From Candidatus Coatesiibacteriota bacterium (lineage in GTDB: Bacteria; B130-G9), in assembly GCA_003647755.1 (NCBI GenBank), contig QMNL01000091.1, forward strand, positions 1 through 6,779: DNA of 6,779 nt. The letters run 5' to 3'. Below are positions 1 to 6,715 of this stretch, one piece after another. Below the pieces are notes generated by a model, which saw nothing but the letters and a program-made list of their open reading frames with translations, was not told where the DNA came from and searched no databases. A program made the position numbers and the translations under genes. The stretch's first letter is position 1, and each line of letters begins with the position of its first letter.

Positions 1-85
1 CGGTCGTCTTGAGAACAGTTGTTTTCCCCTTTGACTTCCAAAGACTGAGCACCTTGTCAGTAACTCGACCGTCAATCTTGGCCAC
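1..85 (-). CDS. Possible 5' end of a further gene, cut by the window edge
   Basis: An open frame of 28 codons runs from a GTG at 85 off the left edge. A weak GGGA lies 6 nt before the GTG, and an in-frame TTG two codons upstream is another possible start. The visible peptide begins VAKIDGRVTDKVLSLWKSKG and ends in KTTVLKTT. The LSLWKSKGK-TTV pattern resembles the N-terminus of small S24/S26-type peptidases, which have a helix and then a strand before the G-x-SM-P motif; that motif would fall just outside the window. This is inference from memory of the family. A frame this short could stay open by chance. It has the same orientation as the four genes upstream and starts about 100 nt after the C25 stop codon, so it could be the next gene of the cluster. 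Confidence 0.3.
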   Translation of the reverse strand, partial: MAKIDGRVTDKVLSLWKSKGKTTVLKTT

Positions 86-184
86 AGTCAATCCCAGGCG
101 ATGTCAGAGTGGGCACAAAGTGTAGGACGAGCCCTCCCGGCCTGTCGCTCGGTGTGGGACGAAGGATCGCTGGGGCTGGGCACG

Positions 185-3100
185 CTAGCGGACCTCAAAC
201 TGAGCCTGGCTTATTCCGCCTATAAAGTTCGACATGTCGCCCGGCTCTGTTAGGGCAGCAAAGAAGGTGTAATTCCCGGCAGGCGCCGGGCTGGGCACCA
301 TAAGCGATGTTGCGCGAAGCCTAAGCTTCAAAAATGGCGGTAGATCGACTCGGATAGGCGACGGGTCGAGGCCAAAGGAGGGGTAGTAGAGAAGGGCGCC
401 GTTGAAATAGAGGGCCAGGTAGGCGTCCACCTGCATCGATTCGCCCCCTGTGTTCTCGAGCATGACGTCCACGTTGACCGTTTGGCCAGCATAGTATGTG
501 TCCCTGTCAGTCCAGACAATTAGCCTTGGGCTGGAAGGCGCGGTCGGGACCGCCAGCGCAAGCCCCGGGTCGCCGAACAGCGTGAAGGTCTTGACGATCT
601 CGTCGAAGTAACTTATATAGCCTGCCTGAGCATAGCCTCGGACCTTCGCGACTGTCGTGGCAGCCCCCAGATAGCAGTTGAAGTCATAGAAGACGGCCTC
701 AAAGAACGTTCTGGCCAGGATCTGGTGGTTCGAGGCGGTATCAACGCTCGTCGGCGCCCAGGAGGCAATAGCTCCCTTGCCAGCAACTCTCGCAAACACG
801 TCGCCCAGGCAGGCCGTGCTGTCCCACATTGGGAAGAACCCATTCAGGCAGGTTAGCATGATCACAAAGGGCATCTTGTCCCCGTTCTCAAGCTGACCGA
901 CATCGCCCGAATCAAACATTCCCTTAGCCCACCTGTTGACGTTCCCGTGACCTGTATAGTTGAGCAGCAGGCAGCCCTCATTGATACTCGACATAATCTC
1001 CTGGTTCGCGCTCTCCGACGAACCATAGTCGTTGTAGTTGATCTGGGTCGCGGAGTAGTCTTCAGGGAGGAAACCCGTGCTCAACATCTGGTTAAGCGAG
1101 ACAGAAACACCCTCATTGTCGGCCACGAACAAAACCCGGTGGAGCCAATCTCCGCTGGCCTGACCGTTATCATAGGCCTCGATCTTGGCCAAAGCGTCAT
1201 CGACGTCGCTCGCTCGCCTGGCGCATATCCGCCCGATGTTCATGTCCGGCAAGATGTCCGAACCATCCACGCAGACGAACCAATTGTCGCCCGGCGTCTC
1301 GCCGATCCGGTTGGGATCGGGGTCGTTATGGACGTGTGTCGGCACGAAATCTACCTCATGTCCGATCCTGTTCTTATAGTCCATGTTCGCATCGCCAACC
1401 AGCAGCACGTCCGTCGGAGGGGGTGGCGAGAAGTTCTCATAGGCATACTTAAGAAAGTCCCTGATCGCATCAGGGCTCTTGACGCCGAAGTTAAACTCGT
1501 CATAGATGTCCTCGACATCAGCGACCAGCACCGCCTCGCCCTTTGCGGCGTGATGCTGGGCGATCCCCTGCGCCGCCTCGATAAGATCGGCGTGCGAGAT
1601 AATGATGTAGTCCGCTCTGTTATCCGGCGACCTCAGCGATGATGGGACGTCGAGCGTGAGCGATAACCCCGTTTTGACCACCGAATTATCAAGAACTAAG
1701 TATCTCTTGTTAGGGCTTGAGTCATCCTCGAAACTGACGAGGTAGCCGTCTCCGTCAGCCTCGACAGACGTGTTGCCCAAATACCTGACGGCCAGCGGGT
1801 TAGTTACATCGAAGACCAGGATATCGTCCGACGGGAAACCGCCGATCCGAAACTCCGTACGGCCAGTCTCCTGTGGGCTGAACGTCAGCACGCCCTCTGT
1901 CGCCACGAACGTTGCGAGGTAGGTTACCTGCACGTAGTTGAGATAGACTTGGTCGAGGAGCGTTAGGTCGCCTGGGTAGTTGATCTTGAGCTCATTACGC
2001 CCAGCCGCTAGCATAGACTGCGGCCCGGTAACGCTTTGGACGAACTTGATCTGTCCGTTCCAGGTCCTGTCATCGATGACCTGGTCGTTCAGGATTATCT
2101 GGGTATGGTGGTCAGGATCAACTTCGTCAACGTCCGTCCTCCCACGGAACTCGGCAACGAAGGTGGCGTCGAACGGCTGGGGGGACAGATTGTACAGATC
2201 GAGCGGAAACACCTCCGTGTCCGGCGCGGTTACCTTGCTGTAGAAGTAGTGGTCCTCCCCCTCTCCGTTGGGAATGTTCTGCCAATAGACGTTGTCCTGC
2301 TCGATATGCAGCGTCTCGACGAAGGACGTGGCGACCTGCGCTGTGCCAGTCGGGTGGGCATCAGATTCCTGCATCCTATAAGCGCCGCTATCGTCGAACG
2401 AGAGCCAGTAGATGTTATCATTGGTGAACTCGCTGTCAGGCGCCTCGCCCCAGAAGAGAATGTAGTCAGCGTCATCAAAGCTCCCGTCCCCGCCGTCCTC
2501 AAGCATTATGGGGACCTCCTGGCCCAGATTCTTGAGGCTCAAGTGGGAAACATCGATTGCAGAGAGGTCAATGCCTGCCCCGGCCAGGTCGGCCCCGGTC
2601 AGCCTATAAATCCCGTCCTCGCTCACTGCGATCTTGTATCTGTCCGAGGCACCCGAAAGCTTCGTCGCGGTCAGACCCGGCGCAGGCTCGCCCTGAACCA
2701 GGAGAGGCCTGACGTCCTGGGGGTTCGCAACGCAGCTCTTTACCGCGTTGACCATTCTTTGGGAAGGACCTGTCTCGGAGCACAAAACGCCCGCTAGCCT
2801 GCCGTCCGAGCGGCCCGGCGCCAGGTCAAAGAAGACCTTGATCGTCGCCCGCCTCAGCACCCGGAGGTCGCCCGAGACGGGATTGAACCTGACAGGAAAG
2901 ACCATGACGCGGATGAGTGGCTGGCCCCGGAACACGCCGAAGAACTCGGCCTTAACGGGCGAGTCCGGGTAGTAAGAGTCGGTCGCATACTGCCTTTCGT
3001 CCAGCACAAAGCGGGGCTCAATGACTGTTGTGTGGCCGGCATCAACCTCGACGGGCTGCAGACACGGAGCTATGCGAAGGTCGAAGTAACTCTCGTCCTG

Positions 3101-3421
3101 AATTGACTCGCAGCGAGCATAAGGCCTGCATTTGCCGGGAATCGCGAGCAAGAAACCCACAAACGGTACGTCGGGCTTCCCCGGTTCGGCGATACTCTCG
3201 CAGCCTGCGACCTTGACGGTATCAAACATGCTCCCGTTGTGCTCTCGCCAGCCGAACGTCGGGCTGGGCGCCGTAAAGTCGAGCACAAAGTAGTTGTCGC
3301 CGCTCTCCCGAACGGTAACCTCTGCGGTCTCGGAGCCCAAAGCCAAACTACTCACTGCCGCAATGAGAAAGGCGGCCAGTGTAAAGCAAAGCGCTATTCT
3401 CGAAATAGAAGTATTTTGCAT
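185..3421 (-). CDS. Secreted gingipain-type (C25 family) cysteine protease with propeptide and C-terminal Ig-like domain
   Basis: The product is an exported endopeptidase of clan CD, about 1078 aa. I chose the ATG at 3421 because AGGGG sits 7 nt upstream and the signal peptide then starts directly. The TTG eight codons earlier gives a poorer N-terminus. Residues 1-29 form a Sec signal (R8, hydrophobic 9-28, A-L-G cleavage near 29). Residues about 65-200 match the C25 propeptide (EPGKPDVP, then YPDSPV and PVRFNP). Residues 261-325 (YKIAVSEDGIYRLT, then DADYILFWG) are typical of the region following it. The catalytic domain spans about 603-957: His825 in NYTGHGN, Cys858 in MLTCLNG, and LFGDPGLAL at 948-956. 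The His-Cys spacing of 33 equals that of gingipain RgpB (H211/C244). Residues about 963-1078 form a beta-rich CARDB/Ig-like domain, and no type IX sorting domain is evident. Cleavage specificity cannot be read from sequence. It is the last full gene of the cluster, about 40 nt after the kinase gene. Confidence 0.93.
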   Translation of the reverse strand: MQNTSISRIALCFTLAAFLIAAVSSLALGSETAEVTVRESGDNYFVLDFTAPSPTFGWREHNGSMFDTVKVAGCESIAEPGKPDVPFVGFLLAIPGKCRPYARCESIQDESYFDLRIAPCLQPVEVDAGHTTVIEPRFVLDERQYATDSYYPDSPVKAEFFGVFRGQPLIRVMVFPVRFNPVSGDLRVLRRATIKVFFDLAPGRSDGRLAGVLCSETGPSQRMVNAVKSCVANPQDVRPLLVQGEPAPGLTATKLSGASDRYKIAVSEDGIYRLTGADLAGAGIDLSAIDVSHLSLKNLGQEVPIMLEDGGDGSFDDADYILFWGEAPDSEFTNDNIYWLSFDDSGAYRMQESDAHPTGTAQVATSFVETLHIEQDNVYWQNIPNGEGEDHYFYSKVTAPDTEVFPLDLYNLSPQPFDATFVAEFRGRTDVDEVDPDHHTQIILNDQVIDDRTWNGQIKFVQSVTGPQSMLAAGRNELKINYPGDLTLLDQVYLNYVQVTYLATFVATEGVLTFSPQETGRTEFRIGGFPSDDILVFDVTNPLAVRYLGNTSVEADGDGYLVSFEDDSSPNKRYLVLDNSVVKTGLSLTLDVPSSLRSPDNRADYIIISHADLIEAAQGIAQHHAAKGEAVLVADVEDIYDEFNFGVKSPDAIRDFLKYAYENFSPPPPTDVLLVGDANMDYKNRIGHEVDFVPTHVHNDPDPNRIGETPGDNWFVCVDGSDILPDMNIGRICARRASDVDDALAKIEAYDNGQASGDWLHRVLFVADNEGVSVSLNQMLSTGFLPEDYSATQINYNDYGSSESANQEIMSSINEGCLLLNYTGHGNVNRWAKGMFDSGDVGQLENGDKMPFVIMLTCLNGFFPMWDSTACLGDVFARVAGKGAIASWAPTSVDTASNHQILARTFFEAVFYDFNCYLGAATTVAKVRGYAQAGYISYFDEIVKTFTLFGDPGLALAVPTAPSSPRLIVWTDRDTYYAGQTVNVDVMLENTGGESMQVDAYLALYFNGALLYYPSFGLDPSPIRVDLPPFLKLRLRATSLMVPSPAPAGNYTFFAALTEPGDMSNFIGGISQAQFEVR

Positions 3422-3428
3422 ATCTAAG

Positions 3429-3433
3429 CCCCT
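3429..3433 (-). promoter_or_regulatory. Ribosome binding site of the C25 protease gene
   Basis: AGGGG on the minus strand lies 7 nt before the ATG at 3421. It supports that ATG over the TTG at 3445, which would lie upstream of this site and has no comparable purine run in front of it. Confidence 0.65.
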
Positions 3434-3461
3434 TTTAACGTGCAAGTCAGATTGCAGTCAG

Positions 3462-4718
3462 CTAACCGGTGGAGACGGTTTCCTCAATCATGTCGATCAT
3501 GTCATCCAGCTTGCCGACAACTAGTTCATAACATTTGGTCTTCCGAACGATGTCCGCCAGCGCAAGGTACATCTTTGTAACACTTCCCTTGAACTGATTG
3601 GTCAAAAGCGCCGAGCGCGCCCCAGTGCGCAACCTCGTCAGCAGCTCAAACATCGCTCTTGAGTAAGGCATGGGCGTCAGACGAGGAGTCCCTGAGAAGT
3701 CAGGCTGACCGTGTTCGCCCTTAGCGGTGTCAAAGATCAGGACATTGTGCCTGTAGCAGATCTCCTCAAGCTTCGCCAAGACAGGATACCCGCTCTGGAC
3801 GCGGAAGCGAATTATCGGGAACTTCGCCTCGGAAGTATCGCCGGTAACCTCTGCTGACTCAATCCCGTCAACCGCCCTCATCTCGCCAAGCATCCCCTCC
3901 GAGACATCACTGGTTATGAGGTACAAGACCGACGCAGCCGAGGCCTGCGAGAAATCCTCATCAGCCGAGGGGACGAGAAAAAAAATGAACTTCGCCGGAC
4001 TGGGCTCTGTGGCAAGCGCCCCCTTCAACTCACCTATGTCCAACACGCGCTTGAAGCCGCCGCCGATCATCGGGATGGTCTCGAGCCTCTCCAGGTCAAT
4101 CCCCTTGAAACTGTGCTTTACACCCTCGCGCATCCCAAGCCCCCTCGGGAAGGGATAGACCTTATGGTCAAGCCAGTGTATTGCCGCGACCTCATCAGAG
4201 AATAACGAGAACCCCCGACCAATCAGAGACAACGTAACCGTCGTCTTGCCGCATCGAGCGGCCCCGGGGATTATTATGCCGTTGCCCTTGAACTCCACCG
4301 CACCCGAATGAATCAGAAAATGGTTCTGTAACTTCGCAATGAACGAGTTAAAAATAGTCATATATGAAAAACCGGGCAATATCTCCGGGTTGGAGACCAC
4401 ATAGACCTTGTCGTCAGCGACCACGACTGGGTTGCCGTTCACCACGGGCGCCTCGATGACGTAGCTAGTCATAACGGGTCTGTCAAGAGGAGGCACTGCG
4501 AAATGGGAGTACATCTTCCTGAAACTAGAGAGAATCCTCGGCGAATCGGACCGAATACAGAACTCCAGCTCGAACACCCGGTAGTACTCGGCATGCGTGC
4601 ACAGCTTGCCATGCCTGCTGATCACCTGCTCGGGGCTTGGAGTAGCGAATCTCAACAAACTACCTCTACTAGCGTTCCTATCCTGCAATGCGAATGTCAA
4701 ACATCTCGAAGCCCGCAC
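3462..4718 (-). CDS. HPr-kinase-like P-loop protein (HprK-related kinase)
   Basis: The product is a predicted cytoplasmic ATP-dependent serine kinase related to the C-terminal domain of HPr kinase/phosphorylase, up to 418 aa. The Walker A loop is GAARCGKTT at 152-160 (K158, T159), preceded by HSGAV at 137-141. The LFSDEVAAI motif at 172-180 supplies the acidic pair D175/E176, and YPFPRGLGMREG at 188-199 matches the segment after it in this family. The domain seems to begin near residue 42 (HAEYYRVFELEF). No HPr, EI or other PTS gene is nearby, and PqqD/radical SAM context is known for non-PTS relatives such as the lasso-peptide kinases ThcoK and PadeK. A role in phosphorylating a peptide or protein substrate is therefore my inference. 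The start is uncertain. GTG at 4718 lies 6 nt after the radical SAM stop, but its nearest AGGAG is 18 nt away. TTG at 4655 has AGAGG 7 nt upstream and would give 397 aa. Confidence 0.88.
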   Translation of the reverse strand: MRASRCLTFALQDRNASRGSLLRFATPSPEQVISRHGKLCTHAEYYRVFELEFCIRSDSPRILSSFRKMYSHFAVPPLDRPVMTSYVIEAPVVNGNPVVVADDKVYVVSNPEILPGFSYMTIFNSFIAKLQNHFLIHSGAVEFKGNGIIIPGAARCGKTTVTLSLIGRGFSLFSDEVAAIHWLDHKVYPFPRGLGMREGVKHSFKGIDLERLETIPMIGGGFKRVLDIGELKGALATEPSPAKFIFFLVPSADEDFSQASAASVLYLITSDVSEGMLGEMRAVDGIESAEVTGDTSEAKFPIIRFRVQSGYPVLAKLEEICYRHNVLIFDTAKGEHGQPDFSGTPRLTPMPYSRAMFELLTRLRTGARSALLTNQFKGSVTKMYLALADIVRKTKCYELVVGKLDDMIDMIEETVSTG

Positions 4719-4724
4719 TACTTA

Positions 4725-6116
4725 CTATATCTGAATCTCCTCTGAACTACTTAAGCCCTGCTTGCTCTTGAGCTTCGGAAATATCTCGAAGAACAGCTCC
4801 TCAAAAAGCTCCTTTCTGAGCTCGCACTCCGCATCAGTGGCCAATAGCGTCCCGTTATCAACCAGCGCCATCCCAGGACATCCGCCCTGGCAATAGTTCT
4901 TGAACGGGCATTTTCTGCACGCCTCAACCGTCTCCATCCTGCCTGCTAGAACTTTATGCAGATTGATGAACTTATCACTCTCTGCTGCCTGCTGCAACGT
5001 CATGTCCCAGATACTCCCCAACTCGAACTCAGGCTGATTCAGCATCGAGCAGGGATATATCTTGCCCTCGGGATCAACCTCAAACATCTCGCCCACGTGG
5101 CACCACATCTCGTCATCCGGCACGTCGATATAAAGGCCCGGCATCCCGCCGCCAATGGGCAACCTCCCGTCACTGTCGGTCAAGAAATCGAAGAACCGCC
5201 GATAGAAGCGGCGGTAGCTGTCTAGTGTCGGGTTGAGCGCATCGAAGTTGTCCTCCGCCCGCCCAAGCCGCGCGAGAAATAAAAACCTTATCCCGCCGAG
5301 CCCAAGACGCTCGCCCAACTCCAAAAGCGCATCAAAATCATCGTCCGGCTGCCCCACGAGCGTGCGGCATACCTCCACCTTGGCCCCCGCACCATGTGCC
5401 TGTAAAAGCCTGATCCCAGCGAGCGCCTTCTCAAACGCACCGGCGCCTCGCACGGCATCGTGCACCCTCGCACTGGCGCCGTCCAAACTCACCTGAAATA
5501 TGACCGGAAGCGCGCCTAAGCCACGCGCAAGCTCCTCGGTTACGAGCGTCGCATTTGTCGAGATAATCGTCTTAATCCGCTCGGCAGAATACCGCGCTAT
5601 CTCAACTATGTCCCGGCGCAGGAGAGGCTCGCCACCAGTGATAGCGATCGATCCATCCGGCACCGTGGACAGCTGGTCCACTATGCCCTTGACGTCCGAC
5701 GTTGACAGTCCATCTCTCTTGTGTAGCGAGCTAACAGCCCCGCAGTGCTTACACCGAAGGTTGCAGTGCCCCGTGATCGTGAGATGCACTCGCTTGTTGA
5801 CCCGGCCATAAGACCGCTCATGGCTTGTGTCCCGGTCACTGAACATGCCCGCACTCCTAAGCTGCCTCAGCGTTGAACTAACATCTGCCTCGACGCGCTC
5901 CAGCTCAACCCCGTAGTGACTCGAAACTGCTTTCGCTATGTCTGACCCGGTACGCCTCCCGTCACATAGCGATGCAATGAACCGGGCGGTCTCGTTGAGT
6001 ATCGCAAACCTCGGCAGTCTCGGGTGGAGCAACAGAAACTGCCCATCCCTAGAAACCTCGAAAAAACCATCGGGAATCTTGGGCCTCTCAACCGAACCCG
6101 AAATCTGCTCTCTCAA
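4725..6116 (-). CDS. Radical SAM/SPASM peptide-modifying enzyme with N-terminal PqqD-like domain
   Basis: This cytoplasmic iron-sulfur enzyme (463 aa) is predicted to cleave S-adenosylmethionine and modify a ribosomally made peptide or protein. Residues about 17-95 form a PqqD-like domain (ILN at 39-41, LCDGR at 50-54, DV at 78-79). The radical SAM motif is C118-NLR-C122-KH-C125, with TGGEPL at 160-165 and QVSLDGAS at 208-215. The C-terminus is a full seven-cysteine SPASM domain: C339, G351, C356, then C400-x2-C403-x5-C409-x3-C413 and C431, which should bind two auxiliary [4Fe-4S] clusters. The first part fits C-x11-G-x4-C, close to the family consensus. Known members with this plan include thioether-forming and Arg/Lys/Tyr-modifying maturases, but the reaction here cannot be assigned. 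The start is TTG at 6116, supported by GGAG 8 nt upstream. It lies 27 nt after the PqqD-like gene and 6 nt before the kinase gene, which suggests one operon and perhaps coupled translation. Confidence 0.95.
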   Translation of the reverse strand: MREQISGSVERPKIPDGFFEVSRDGQFLLLHPRLPRFAILNETARFIASLCDGRRTGSDIAKAVSSHYGVELERVEADVSSTLRQLRSAGMFSDRDTSHERSYGRVNKRVHLTITGHCNLRCKHCGAVSSLHKRDGLSTSDVKGIVDQLSTVPDGSIAITGGEPLLRRDIVEIARYSAERIKTIISTNATLVTEELARGLGALPVIFQVSLDGASARVHDAVRGAGAFEKALAGIRLLQAHGAGAKVEVCRTLVGQPDDDFDALLELGERLGLGGIRFLFLARLGRAEDNFDALNPTLDSYRRFYRRFFDFLTDSDGRLPIGGGMPGLYIDVPDDEMWCHVGEMFEVDPEGKIYPCSMLNQPEFELGSIWDMTLQQAAESDKFINLHKVLAGRMETVEACRKCPFKNYCQGGCPGMALVDNGTLLATDAECELRKELFEELFFEIFPKLKSKQGLSSSEEIQI

Positions 6117-6124
6117 CCTTTAGG

Positions 6125-6128
6125 CTCC
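6125..6128 (-). promoter_or_regulatory. Ribosome binding site that decides the TTG start of the radical SAM gene
   Basis: GGAG on the minus strand is 8 nt from the TTG at 6116. The encoded PqqD-like domain needs residues close to this start (motif from about residue 17), so the non-ATG start is likely real. Confidence 0.6.
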
Positions 6129-6143
6129 AATCCGCTCCCCAGA

Positions 6144-6416
6144 CTACTCGCTGAGTATCCCATCCTCTCTGAACTTCTCGATCGCTGCCTCGACATCGCT
6201 CTTGACGTCCCGCCCCTCCGGCGGATCGAGCTTCTGTGTTATCTCCGCCGCGATCTCCTCAATTGTGTGTCTGCCGTCGCACAGCTCCCAGACGGCCGCC
6301 GCCGTTTTATTCAGCATCGAGACCTTATCATTCTCGGAGTTATACAACAACGTTTCGTCCCCCATCTCCGACTTCTCCAGACCCGGTTTCGTTATCGGCC
6401 TGTACTCACTGTCCAT
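6144..6416 (-). CDS. Stand-alone PqqD-like peptide chaperone (RiPP recognition element)
   Basis: This small cytoplasmic protein of 90 aa has about the size of PqqD. PqqD-like proteins fold as a winged helix that binds the leader of a precursor peptide and presents it to a radical SAM or other maturation enzyme. Visible family landmarks are MLNKTA at 34-39, W43, LCDGRHT at 45-51, and DV at 74-75 before a final helix ending in GILSE. The same landmarks recur in the N-terminal domain of the radical SAM protein encoded next (LN-x-TA, LCDGR-x-T, DV, G-x-x-S), so the cluster carries two such domains. The ATG at 6416 has a perfect AGGAGGT 7 nt upstream, the strongest ribosome binding site in the window. 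It is the first gene behind the predicted promoter. It could bind a precursor encoded elsewhere or an accessible segment of a larger protein. Confidence 0.9.
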   Translation of the reverse strand: MDSEYRPITKPGLEKSEMGDETLLYNSENDKVSMLNKTAAAVWELCDGRHTIEEIAAEITQKLDPPEGRDVKSDVEAAIEKFREDGILSE

Positions 6417-6423
6417 TAAGATG

Positions 6424-6430
6424 ACCTCCT
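6424..6430 (-). promoter_or_regulatory. Consensus ribosome binding site of the PqqD-like gene
   Basis: AGGAGGT on the minus strand is 7 nt from the ATG at 6416 and complements the 16S anti-Shine-Dalgarno sequence fully. The other genes of the cluster have weaker sites and two use TTG or GTG, so the first product may be made in excess. Confidence 0.85.
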
Positions 6431-6448
6431 AATCGTGGCAAATACTTT

Positions 6449-6473
6449 TTTGAAGGACTGTGCTTCAAAGCAC
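6449..6473 (-). promoter_or_regulatory. Leader segment with two mutually exclusive hairpins
   Basis: In the predicted leader RNA, GTGCTT/AAGCAC (6460-6473) forms a 6-bp palindromic stem. The overlapping TTTGAAG/CTTCAAA (6463-6469 with 6449-6455) forms a perfect 7-bp stem around a 7-nt loop. They share bases and cannot form together. Neither is followed by a U-run, so this is not a standard terminator. A regulatory role is inference, and the stems are short enough to be chance. Confidence 0.3.
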
Positions 6474-6501
6474 CCGCACCAACAACGCTCTTCTTCAATG
6501 A

Positions 6502-6531
6502 TTCATAACTCGAAGTTGGCCAAAATGTCAA
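6502..6531 (-). promoter_or_regulatory. Sigma70-like promoter of the cluster
   Basis: A perfect -35 TTGACA (6526-6531) and a -10 TATGAA (6502-6507) are separated by 18 nt on the minus strand. Shifting by one gives TTATGA with 17 nt. Transcription would start near 6495, leaving a leader of about 80 nt before the PqqD-like ATG. The spacer contains the perfect 8-bp palindrome TTGGCCAA (6516-6523), a possible operator half or protein site. No comparable promoter was seen between the four genes. Confidence 0.6.
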
Positions 6532-6657
6532 GTCGGCTACCGTGCCCCCAACAATCAGATCAATGGCAAGGCAGATGGTGGGATGAAGACGCTTTGCCGG
6601 CGCAAAGTCTATGAGTTCGGCAGGCATCGGTCTGTAAGTTTCACCCGTTGGCTGACT

Positions 6658-6715
6658 TTGGAGTGCGGCGGCTTGACGCCGCTTTCATTTGCGGTGGCCT
6701 GACACCGCGCTCCAA
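6658..6715. repeat. REPIN-like element: two hairpins inside an imperfect outer inverted repeat
   Basis: Hairpin 1 is GCGGCG-GCTTGA-CGCCGC (6665-6682) and hairpin 2 is GCGGTG-GCCTGA-CACCGC (6691-6708). Both have 6-bp perfect stems and related 6-nt loops. The outer arms TTGGAGTGCGG (6658-6668) and CCGCGCTCCAA (6705-6715) pair with one mismatch. This nested form is that of REP doublets mobilised by RAYT-type transposases. Only one copy is in the window, so its repeat status in the genome is inferred. It lies upstream of the cluster promoter and could also act as a bidirectional transcript end. Confidence 0.7.

Noticed and set aside
1..122. A plus-strand open frame from the left edge ending with TAG at 120-122
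   Set aside because: About 40 codons with no recognisable motif, opposite the more protein-like minus-strand frame.
121..162. Near-identical 10-mers TGTAGGACGA and TGTGGGACGA, and a 5-bp CGAGC/GCTCG stem, considered as a terminator or repeat array
   Set aside because: There are only two copies, the stem is weak with a 13-nt loop, and no T-run follows on the minus strand.
947..1642. A long plus-strand open frame of 231 codons opposite the C25 gene
   Set aside because: It is antisense to the catalytic domain of a clear protease gene, has no recognised domain, and arises from the codon bias of the real frame.
2036..2797. A plus-strand open frame of 253 codons opposite the C25 gene
   Set aside because: Same reason: it shadows the propeptide and middle region, with no ribosome binding site or family motif.
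3441..3456. A TGCAA/TTGCA 5-bp hairpin between the kinase and protease genes, considered as an attenuator
   Set aside because: It is too short and AT-rich to be stable, and has no U-run.
6406..6627. A 73-codon minus-strand frame ahead of the PqqD-like gene, considered as a precursor peptide
   Set aside because: It spans the predicted promoter, leader and ribosome binding site, ends 11 nt inside the PqqD-like gene, and its own ATG lacks a ribosome binding site.
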